Shown: positions 51,276 to 60,300 of the stretch, piece by piece
Numbering within the stretch: the first letter of the stretch is position 1
Layout: each line of letters begins with the position of its first letter
Program-made: the position numbers and the translations under genes
Notes under the pieces: model-generated
The model's database searches: none
Told to the model about the DNA's origin: nothing
Seen by the model: only the letters and a program-made list of their open reading frames with translations
Assembly: GCA_913061235.1 (NCBI GenBank)
Contig: CAJXTB010000010.1
Coordinates: 62,001-126,000 of the forward strand
Source of the DNA: an uncultured Pseudomonadota bacterium
GTDB lineage: Bacteria; Myxococcota_A; UBA796; GCA-2862545
Direction: 5' to 3'
Length of the DNA stretch: 64,000 nucleotides

Positions 51276-51962
51276 ATGTCCACCTTCACGAGCCGAACGC
51301 GCGCCTGCCGCGAGTGCGGGACGGACAATGAGCATTCGGTCGCAGTCAGTCTCAACGGCGACCGTATGCCAGAGCTGCGAGACCAGATTCTCGACGGCAC
51401 GTTTCAGCGGTTCGCCTGCGTAAACTGTGGCTACACCATGCGTATCGAAGACCCCATGGTCTACATAGACTTCGAGCGAAAGGAGTGGCTGACCTGCTTT
51501 CCCACCGTTCGGGAATCCGAGTGGCACCGGCTGGAGCTCGAGCCCCTAGAAGACTGGAAAGAGGCCATGATTACCCACGCCGCCCCCATCGCTCGCAAGA
51601 TGTCGGCTGGCTTCAAGGTGCGCGCAGTCTTCGGCTTTGACGCGCTACGGGAAAAGCTGCTTTGCTTTGAGCATGCTCTCGAAGACGGCCTGCTAGAGGT
51701 CCTGAAGTTCGACCTCGTTCGTTCCGTCCCAGATATTGCCTTTGTTCCAAACCGGCGCCTGCGATTGTATGCGGTAGACGCCGACACGCTGTGGTTCGGA
51801 GTGACCGGCACCGACCGTACGCTGCCTGCACCACGCAGCCTGCTGACCGAGTACGCCATGGAGCCGCTAGAGTGGCTCTCGCTCACCGAGCGACTTCGTC
51901 GAGGCCCGTACGTGGACCTGGGGCGCATCATGCTGCCACTGATGGGCGCAGCATCGAGTTGA
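51276..51962 (+). CDS. CpXC-domain protein
   Basis: A 228-residue soluble protein starting 3 bases after the previous stop. The CpXC domain has four cysteines, Cys11/Cys14 (CREC) and Cys48/Cys51 (CVNC), in the typical arrangement of a short Cys ribbon separated by a helical segment (MPELRDQILDGTF). A helical/beta domain follows (EDWKEAMITHAAPIARKMSAGFKVRAVFGFDALREK). CpXC proteins are found beside peptidase and phage-tail-like toxin loci; the role is unknown. Being third in the operon supports a function with the LysM peptidase. Confidence 0.82.
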   Translation: MSTFTSRTRACRECGTDNEHSVAVSLNGDRMPELRDQILDGTFQRFACVNCGYTMRIEDPMVYIDFERKEWLTCFPTVRESEWHRLELEPLEDWKEAMITHAAPIARKMSAGFKVRAVFGFDALREKLLCFEHALEDGLLEVLKFDLVRSVPDIAFVPNRRLRLYAVDADTLWFGVTGTDRTLPAPRSLLTEYAMEPLEWLSLTERLRRGPYVDLGRIMLPLMGAASS

Positions 51963-52007
51963 TTGGGTGACCGCGCTGTGTCAGTGTAGGACGCCAGGGA
52001 AAGTCGC

Positions 52008-55000
52008 ATGACTACCGCCAACGAGTACACCCTGGTCGAAAAGCCCATCTTGGATGCGTTGAAGTTCTACGGCTACACCTTCGTCCACCACTGCGCCCAT
52101 CCGAGCCAGCGCGCTGGCGAGAACGAGGTGCTGTTTAAGCCGCACCTCATCCAAGCCCTCAAGCGCATCAGCGGCATCTCCGAGTCCGACGCGGAGGCCG
52201 TGTGCAACGACGTCGCCAAGGTGACGGACAACCAGCGCTGGATCGACATTCTGCTCGGAAACTACTCGCGCAAGATCGATGGTGAGGCCAACCACCGCAC
52301 CATTCGGCTCATCGACGTTGATAACGTTGAAAACAACGACTTTCGCAGCACCAGCCAGCTCCGCGTGAAGGGCGAGGTCGTTCGCAAGCCAGATATTGTG
52401 GTGTACGTCAACGGCGTTCCACTGGTGGTCATTGAAGCCAAGAGCCCTACCAACACGGGCCAGACCATCTTCGACACCGTGGACTAGGTCAAGTCCGCTG
52501 AGCGTGAGGTTCCGCGCCTGTTCTACAGCAATCTGTTCAACATCGCCGCCAACAAGACCAGCCTGCTGTATGGCGCGACCGGTGCTCCTTCACAGTTCTG
52601 GAGTGGCTGGCGGGACCCGTGGCCCAGAGACAAGAGTGACTTTGCGGATGCAACGGCGAAAGGTATCTATGCGCTGTTAGAGCCCAGTCGCTTGCTGGAC
52701 ATCCTGGCCCACTTCATTGTGTTTGAGACCCGCGACGGCGTGACCATCAAGAAGGTCTGCCGCTACCAGCAGTACCGCGCCGTCAACAAGATGGTTCAGC
52801 GCGTGGTGGACGGCGAGCACCGAGCTGGATTGGTGTGGCACACCCAAGGCTCGGGCAAGAGCTTGACCATGGTCTTTGCCGCGCTCAAGCTCAAGCTGCA
52901 CCGCGGAATTGAAAGCAAGAACCTGGAAAACCCCAACCTGCTCGTACTTACCGACCGCATTGACTTGAATGCTCAGATCAGCGCCACCTTTGCAGCTGTG
53001 GGCATTCAAAACGTCTACGATGCCGATAGTATCGGGGTCTTGCGGAAGATTATGGCGTCGTCCTCCGTCGGAAAAGTGGTGCTGTCGACCATCTTCAAGT
53101 TCCACTGGGACGACCCTCGGCTCAAGTCCAAGGTGTTTGCCGAGCGAAAAGCGGCCCTAGACGACCTAGCCGTACACGGGTCGGACAACTGGATTGTGAT
53201 GGTCGACGAAGCCCACCGCACTCAGGAAAAAGACCTCGGCGCTTACGTTCGCGCCGTACTGCCAGACGCCACGCGCTTTGGCTTCACCGGCACCCCCGTC
53301 AAGAAGGGCGACACCGATACGTTCCAGAACTTCGGCGCCAAGGGCGAGGCCTACCTAGACAAGTATGGCATTGATGATGCGGTCGAAGATGGCGCTACTG
53401 TGCCCATCTTCTACCAAGGCCGCCTGACCCAGTGGCACCTGCACGACAAAGAAATCGACGTGGTGTTCGACCAGTGGTTCGCGAATGAACCTGACGAAAA
53501 GCGCGAGGAGCTGAAGAAGCGCGGCGTCACGAAAGGGGACTTGGCTCGGTTTGAACCGCGTATCAAGCTCATCGCTGCAGACATCTGGGCGCACTACCGA
53601 GCGCATGTCATGCCGGACGGGTTCAAGGCTCAGATCTGCGCCGTTGATAGGCGCGCCTGTGTGGCCTACAAAAAGGCCCTCGACCGCGTCATTGCCAAGT
53701 CCCTACGCAAGACCAAAGGGTTCGGAAAGAAGAAGGCCAAGCGGCTCGCTGGGGAGATGTCGGTGTGCGTGTACAGCCCGGGCCAACACGACGGTGAGCA
53801 GTACCCGGACCTCGTGAAGTACCAGATTCCGCCGGAAGACGTGACTCCCAAGGTGGTGCCCAACTTCACCAATCCCAACCACCCGCTGCGCTTTGTGATT
53901 GTGTGCAACAAGCTACTGACCGGCTTTGATGCGCCCATTGAACAGGCCATGTACCTGGATAATCCGCTCACGGACCACAACCTACTGCAAGCGATTGCGC
54001 GGACCAATCGGGTGTATGGAACGGCGAAGGACCACGGGCTGATTGTGGACTACATCGGCGTGTCGAAGAAGCTCGACGACGCTCTGGCCGCTTACCGCGC
54101 CGAAGACGTGGCCTCGGCCATGCACGACCTGGAAGAGCTGCACGATGTACTCCGGGCGCGGCACAAAGACGTGATGGTTCTTCTAGAACCGGTCCCTCAC
54201 GGAAAGGACTTCGCCGCCCAGCTCAACGAGCTCATTGAGCGCTTGCGTCCAGAAGATGCTTGGTTCACCTTCCGCAACGCCGCAGACGCCTTCACCAAGG
54301 CCTACGGTGCCCTGTCTCCCGACCCACGCGTGCTGCCGTACCTTGCGGACCTCAAGCTCGTCGCCAGCATTCTGCACCTTGCTCCCCAAGTGCTCCACAA
54401 TGAGGAGCCGACGAACTGGAAGACATACAGCGAAAAGATTCGGGAGATGCTCAACGAGCACTTGGACGTGGTCGGACTCAAGACGGTGTGCAAGCTGCGC
54501 AGCCTCAGCGACCCGTCGTTCTGGAACGACTTTGACGCGACCGGTGACCTGAAGATGGCGGCTGTTCGCAAGCTCACCGAGCTCAAGAAGGAGACCCGCG
54601 AGCGCGCTGCGAAGAACCCCGCCCGATACGACAAGTTCTCCGACCGCATCAAGCAGCTCATCAAGGAGTTCAACGCGGGTCTGCTCGACGCTGCCAAGGC
54701 GCTGGAAGGGGCCAAGGCCGTCGCCGAAGGGGTTGTCGCAGAAGACGGTGCCCACAAAGACTCAGGCCTGCCAGAGCGCGCCTTTGACGTGCACGCCATC
54801 CTGAAGAAGTTCAAGCCCTCGCTACCGGCTGCGGCCGACGAGCCCAGTACCTACGACCCTACCGACTCGACGTCAGACGATGACTCCGCGTCCGACGACG
54901 ACACCGGGGAGCTCACCGCCCTTGAACATGCCGCCCTGGCCATTGACGCGCTGTATGCATCCAGCCATACGGCTCCGGCACACTGGCAAGACAAGACCCA

Positions 55001-55124
55001 GCTCAAGAAAGGGCTGCGTCGCGAAGTGCGCCTGCTGGTGAAGGATTTGGGCCTGGAAGGGTGGGCCAAAGACATTCCCAATGCCGTTGAACGGTACGCC
55101 GTTCAGCACTACAACAAGCCGTGA
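52008..55124 (+). pseudogene. hsdR: Type I restriction endonuclease HsdR, interrupted by an amber codon
   Basis: One frame of 1038 codons interrupted by TAG at 52485-52487 (codon 160). The N-terminal part has the nuclease motif DIVVYVNGVPLVVIEAK (Asp129, Glu143, Lys145). After the stop the frame continues in the same phase: VKSAEREVPRLFYSNLFN, then helicase motifs TQGSGKS (279-285), DEAH (400-403) and the GFTGTP block. The rest is the usual HsdR C-terminus. The TAG replaces a codon that is normally Gln (CAG would differ by one base). Neither hsdM nor hsdS is in the window. Either it is inactive, a readthrough, or an assembly error. Overlaps the next gene. Confidence 0.9.
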
Positions 55125-55846
55125 TGCCGGTTCTGACCATTGGCTCCACGGACATTCCCTACAGTGTCCGCTTCTCCCGCACCGCGACCGCTAAGCGCAT
55201 TGTGGTCACGCCAACCGGTGTCGAAGTCATTGCTCCGGCCGGTACCGACTCCGACGGAGTACGCGCCTACCTTCATCACAAGCGGCGCTGGGTGTTTGAC
55301 GCTGTCCGTGAGATTGAAGCCAAGCACCGTCGTCTACTGACTCAGCAGTATGCGTCTGGAGCCAAGCTGCAGTACCGAGGCCGCTGGTTGATGCTCGAGG
55401 TCACGTCCGCTCCGGTCGACTCCGTCCAAGTCTCATGCCGAAACAAGTTTCACATCGCAGTGCCGGAGGAGCTTGAGGGTCTGGCTCGCTTGGAGTCCGT
55501 GCGCCGTGCAGTACATGTGTGGCTTCACGAGCGCGCCCTACGCGACCTGCTGCGCTTTGGCCGCCGCTACGAGCGCGTACTCGGTCAGAAGCCAGCTGCT
55601 TATCGGCTCTCAGACGCGAAAGCCCGCTGGGGCTCACTCACATCAAAGGGAACAGTGTGCATGCACTGGCGGCTCGTCCAGGCTCCCGTCGCAGCCATGG
55701 AGTACGTGGTGGCGCATGAGCTGGCGCACTTGGTACACCGCAATCACTCGCCCCAGTTCTGGGCCACGCTGACCACGTTGATGCCCGACTGGGAAGACCG
55801 CAAGCGGCTGCTGGAGCGGTGGGAGCTGGAGCACAGAGCGGTGTAG
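55124..55846 (+). CDS. YgjP-like (DUF45) metallopeptidase
   Basis: A 240-residue M48-like zinc peptidase whose ATG overlaps the hsdR stop (TGATG). The site is HELAHLVHRNHSPQFW with His198, Glu199, His202 and a third ligand His208. The RWGSLTSKGTVCMHWRL segment upstream is typical of DUF45/SprT-like proteins. This family is the regular companion of type I restriction hsdR genes; its role in restriction is unknown. Confidence 0.9.
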   Translation: MPVLTIGSTDIPYSVRFSRTATAKRIVVTPTGVEVIAPAGTDSDGVRAYLHHKRRWVFDAVREIEAKHRRLLTQQYASGAKLQYRGRWLMLEVTSAPVDSVQVSCRNKFHIAVPEELEGLARLESVRRAVHVWLHERALRDLLRFGRRYERVLGQKPAAYRLSDAKARWGSLTSKGTVCMHWRLVQAPVAAMEYVVAHELAHLVHRNHSPQFWATLTTLMPDWEDRKRLLERWELEHRAV

Positions 55847-55922
55847 TGACAGTCGGAACCCGAAGTGGGGACGCGATAAGAGACACCGCGCTCGGCGCAG
55901 ACCTTGCCCGTGCCGATACCCG

Positions 55923-56591
55923 TCAGCCGCCGCATGCACCTTCTGCACCTTGCGCACACGCCCGCTCCATCAAGCCATCGACTGTCAGGTCGTCGGGTAG
56001 GGTGAATAGACCTTGCTTCGCCAAGGTCGCCACATTCCAGCACGATGACCCGTTTCCAAGTCCACAGCCGGTCAAGAAGGCCATGCCTGCCTTGTCTGCG
56101 TCGAGTGGGAGAGCGCCTTGGGTGAGCAGCATTCCGAGGTCGTAGCAGGCGCGGACGTGTTCTTGTCTGCAGGCTCTTTCGAACTGGCCGGCGGCTGTAC
56201 TCGGCGTGGCCTCTACGGTGAGCCCATCTCGATAGCTGACCCCCAGCTGGTAGGTGCCTTCCACATCCCCGCCGGAGTCTGCGCGGATGAGGAGCATCTC
56301 GACGCTGTCGATAATGGACTCTGTCTCTTGGATGCCATCCCTTTTCCAAACGCCCAACGCGCGACACGAAGGCGCGTGAAACCGTTCACAGGAATCCGCT
56401 AAGAGGGAGACAGCCTCACTGAATTGCCCATGGTCTTTCAGATCCACGGCTTGTGACACACACGTTGGCGGACTGGACGCATCGCAATCGGGTGCAGCGA
56501 CGGGCTCTCCTCCAGGAGCGCTACATCCCAAGCTGATGAAAACAACGGCTGCAGTACATAAGCTAGCGCCAAAGGTGAGGCTGATCGGCAT
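55923..56591 (-). CDS. Cys-rich Sel1-repeat lipoprotein, copy B
   Basis: A 222-residue lipoprotein: signal peptide with lipobox LGCS, Cys-rich opening (CDASSPPTC), then Sel1-type helical repeats, each closed by a Cys pair (CERFHAPSC, CRQEHVRAC, CGLGNGSSC, CAQGAEGAC). The arrangement of Cys 8 apart in each ~36-residue helix pair is that of Helicobacter Hcp-like proteins. It is the near-copy (about 70% by eye) of the gene at 56684, in the same operon. Sel1 lipoproteins serve as immunity or scaffolding factors in some secretion systems; here this is inference. Confidence 0.85.
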   Translation of the reverse strand: MPISLTFGASLCTAAVVFISLGCSAPGGEPVAAPDCDASSPPTCVSQAVDLKDHGQFSEAVSLLADSCERFHAPSCRALGVWKRDGIQETESIIDSVEMLLIRADSGGDVEGTYQLGVSYRDGLTVEATPSTAAGQFERACRQEHVRACYDLGMLLTQGALPLDADKAGMAFLTGCGLGNGSSCWNVATLAKQGLFTLPDDLTVDGLMERACAQGAEGACGG

Positions 56592-56683
56592 GTCGCGACT
56601 GAATGGCACGGTACGCCAGACAGCTGCGGCGAGAGACCCGGGGAGTGCGGAAGCCCACCTGTGATGCTTCGTAGTGACGGTAG

Positions 56684-57352
56684 TCACCCCCCGCACGCGC
56701 CTTCTGCGCCTTGTGCGCACGCCCGTTCCATCAAGCCATCGACTGTTAGGTCGTCGGGTAGGGTGAAGGCACCCTGTTTGGCCATGGTCGCGACATTCCA
56801 GCAAGACGACCCCTCACCGAGACCGCAGCCGGTCAGGAAGGCCATGCCTGCCTTGTCGATGTCGAGGGGGAGGGCGCCTTGGGTGAGGAGCATACCGAGG
56901 TCGTAGCAGGCGAGAGCGTGGTCGCGGCGGCAGGCAAACTCGAACTTGTCTGCTGCGGCGCGAGGGGATGCTTCCGTCTGCAAACCATCTCGGTAGGTCA
57001 CTCCCAATTCATAGCTCGCTTCGACATCTCCCTGACTGGCCGCGCGTGTCAATAGGGACGCAACGGTTTTGATAGCGAGCTGGGCCTCGGGCATGCCGTC
57101 GCGCTTCCAAACTCCGAGAGTTCTACAAGAGGGTGCGTGGAACCGCTCACATGCTGCGTCGAGCATACCGACGGCGTCGGTTCCGTTTCCGGATTCCAGT
57201 AATGCCGTAGCTTGTGAAACGCAGGTGGATGGAGTTGTTGAGTCGCAATCAGCCGTAGCGGCGGGTTCGCTCCGCGGTGAACTGCAGGCGAGACTTGTGA
57301 GGGTTACCAAAAGCATGCCGGTATTAGCGCCAGAGATGAGTTTGGTCCGCAT
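56684..57352 (-). CDS. Cys-rich Sel1-repeat lipoprotein, copy A
   Basis: A 222-residue lipoprotein with the same plan as its neighbour: signal peptide ending LACSS, Cys pair CDSTTPSTC, and Sel1 repeats with Cys pairs (CERFHAPSC, CRRDHALAC, CGLGEGSSC, CAQGAEGAC). The last ~50 residues are almost identical to copy B, so a recent tandem duplication or gene conversion is likely. Its ATG overlaps the end of the giant repeat-protein gene by 29 bases, so the three genes form one operon. Confidence 0.87.
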   Translation of the reverse strand: MRTKLISGANTGMLLVTLTSLACSSPRSEPAATADCDSTTPSTCVSQATALLESGNGTDAVGMLDAACERFHAPSCRTLGVWKRDGMPEAQLAIKTVASLLTRAASQGDVEASYELGVTYRDGLQTEASPRAAADKFEFACRRDHALACYDLGMLLTQGALPLDIDKAGMAFLTGCGLGEGSSCWNVATMAKQGAFTLPDDLTVDGLMERACAQGAEGACGG

Positions 57353-60300
57353 GACGTGACTGAATGGCACGGTATTTCTCCACCAGAGACATGAATGATA
57401 CGTCACTATTATCGAAATGACGTGCTGCATCGAGCCAGTATCCGATGGAGACGTCGGCATCTGCCTCATTTAGAAGGTTTGTCGATTGTGCAGCACGCTT
57501 GGCAGCGTGTGCTTCACGACGTTTGGAGTACGCGGCTGGCCACAGTGCATCGATGACTTGATAGGTTTCTTCTTCACTTCCTCCTCCAAGCCAGCTCACG
57601 GTCCAAAGCCCGTCTGATCCCAGTTCGTCTCGTGCCGGAGACATCTTGTCGTCTTCGTGCAGGGATTTTTCGGTATGAGCTTGGTTTGCAGATTCCGTCA
57701 TTCTCTGTTCGGCGGCGCGTGAGGCATCAAATACATCTCCCAACCTACCATTGTCGTTGGCGATGGTGTTGGGCGCGTACAAGACATCTGCTCCACCCTG
57801 GTCAATGAGCGAGGACGCGGCGTTGGTGATTAGGATTGTGACTCTTTCCTGCAGATTCCCGATCCGTATGATTTCCGTGGTCCGTACGGGGTCAGGCACG
57901 TCGATGTATTTCGAGTAGTCGCTTGCATCGGAACGCATGAACTCAAGCGTACCCTGAAGAATGACTAGGTCTTCGTACGCACTACGGACCTCCGTTCCTG
58001 ACCTAAGCCGCTCTGCCGCTCGACTGATCTGCTCGGACAACTCCGCATGCCCTTGAACCCCCACAAATGCGTCACTTCCCTCCAAATGCAAGAACCCCTG
58101 CGCTCCAGAAATCTCGCCACGAATCTGATGAATTCCCTCGTCGCCGCTGTCCTCCATGAACTCAGCTAATACCCGCCGCTGGACATCACGGTCACCTCGA
58201 GCATCACGAATCGCTGCCTGCATGTCCTCGCCAGCATCGTCAATCATCATGCCCGAGTGTGGATTGTAGGACCCGTTTTCGACAGACAGAATGAACGCAT
58301 CCATCGATTCTTCGGGGAAGGTCGTGTCGTAGGTGTAGGCGCCGGACGGGTTGCCATCGATAGTGTTCGCCTCACCGGGGACACCGGCAGCGCGCGCCAG
58401 CCCGGAATAGTTGGCGCCGGCATTGGAGTGGTTCACCCTGCTCTGTGCCGCCATGACGCGACGTTCGTCTCCGATTTCGATGAAGTCCATGGAGTGGTCT
58501 TCGGATGCACTCCATCCAAACAAACTGGCGGAGCCACTAAATCCGCTGTGTCCGGTGTCGCGCTCGATGACGTCTCCGTCTGCCTCGGTAGTCACCGCCG
58601 TTTCTGTTCCACTTGAGATCGATGCACTCGCCCCAGGCAGGGTGAAGGTAGCGGTCTCGGTCTCCGTCTCCCCAACCGTCACACTCGCCATCACCACACC
58701 ATCACCAGCAATCGGCGTCTGACCCTCCCCAACGTACGCGGTGTACGCCTCTCGAGCATTCGGCTTGGACAAGTCGAACGTCCAGGTCACCGCCTCAAAG
58801 TCCCGTTCGCTCAACCCGCCGCTCATTCCAACACCAATGGTGGACAGCCCGAGCGTTCCTGCCAGGGTCGAGGCATCTTCAACCGTGACCGAGATGGTCT
58901 CGCCAGTCCCGCGTTCCACTGTCATGCCGGTACTGGCCCCTCCTTGAACTCCAGCGCTCGCTGTCAGGAAAGGGCCCCAGCTCCCGGAGCCGTGAGCCCC
59001 GAGGGTGCCGGTCATGAGTGAGCTTGCGGAGTCTCCCTCGCGCATGGCACGAACCTCGGCAATACTCGACGATGGCCCATCCATGAGGCCCAAGGTGGGA
59101 TGTTCGTAGAATGCTATCGCCTCTGCCTCGGAGCCGAAGGTGCGAACACCGGATGTTGCGACTTCTGCGCCTGCGGACAGTCCACCGCTCACGCCAGCAC
59201 GGGTCATACCGGTGTCTGTGTTCTCTCCACCGCCCTGGGTAGCGCTGCCGCCCGCGTTGATGCTGATGCCTTGCCGGTAGGTCACGACCCAGTCGTTCCC
59301 GCGCTGCTCTGGGGTGTTCACCTCGTACTCAACGCCTCCGCCCGCAGAAAATGTCTGCTTGCCGCGCGTAACCGAGCCCGTTCCGGTGACTCGTCGTTGG
59401 TCACCGAGTAGGTCGGCGCTGCCGCCCAAACTATGGCCGCCGGTGACATCGCCGTTGGTGTCGCGCTGGGTGCTGCCCATTCCCGCCGAGAATGTGCCGT
59501 CGGTAGACATGCCAACTTGGCGCGATTGTTGGGACGAGCTGCCATCCTCTAGCTTGGCGGAGCTGCTCCATTGACCGCCCATGTTGGCGTTACCATCTCT
59601 GATTCCTGCTGTGACGACGGATGACGATGTGTTCGCGGTGCCGTCCATGTCTGACCAGCGCGCGGTATCGCTGGCGTTGAGGTCAAAGCCGTCGTGTCGG
59701 ATGTTTCCGCCCACACCACGCGTGGTTCCGTAGTCCTCATCCATGGACACGGACCGTTCATAAATACCTCCCAACGACCATTCGCCATCGGGCCCTGCTG
59801 TAGCGCTGCCTGTGTTTCGAGTGTTGACCCCAATGCCGTCGTCGAGGGTGCTCGTCTGTTGTGACGCGGTCAGTCCCGCACTTCCATTACCGAAGGTCAT
59901 GCCGGCTGCCCGCTCTCGGTCACGTCGCACGCTGTCCGCGTCTGTGTAGCGAACGTCCGAGGTGCCTTGAGCCGTGAACAGGCCGTCTTGGTAGGACGCC
60001 GTCGCCCCGGTTCGGTCGTGGTACTCCTCGTTGTCCGCGATGCCGCGTTGCGTGGACCCACTCCAAGACACATTTCCGTCGGCGTCTCGTCCAAGGGTGG
60101 CTTGGCTGGACGTGCCGCCTGTGATGCCGTCCCAGCTTGTCCCTCGTGCGTGGCTACCCGATACCTGTGCGCCATCCGGCCCGAGCGACCCGCTGTATGC
60201 CGTGTCTACGTTGCAGACAGTGCCGTCGTCTGCCGTGTTGCGTGACCCGAATGTGCTACCGGCATTGAAGGCACCTGCATCATAGCCAAGGGTGGACTCG

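Noticed and set aside
56603-56625. TGGCACGG sites near the Sel1 lipoproteins (56603 and 57366) as sigma54 promoters
   Set aside because: They have a -24-like TGGCACG but no GC at the correct -12 distance.
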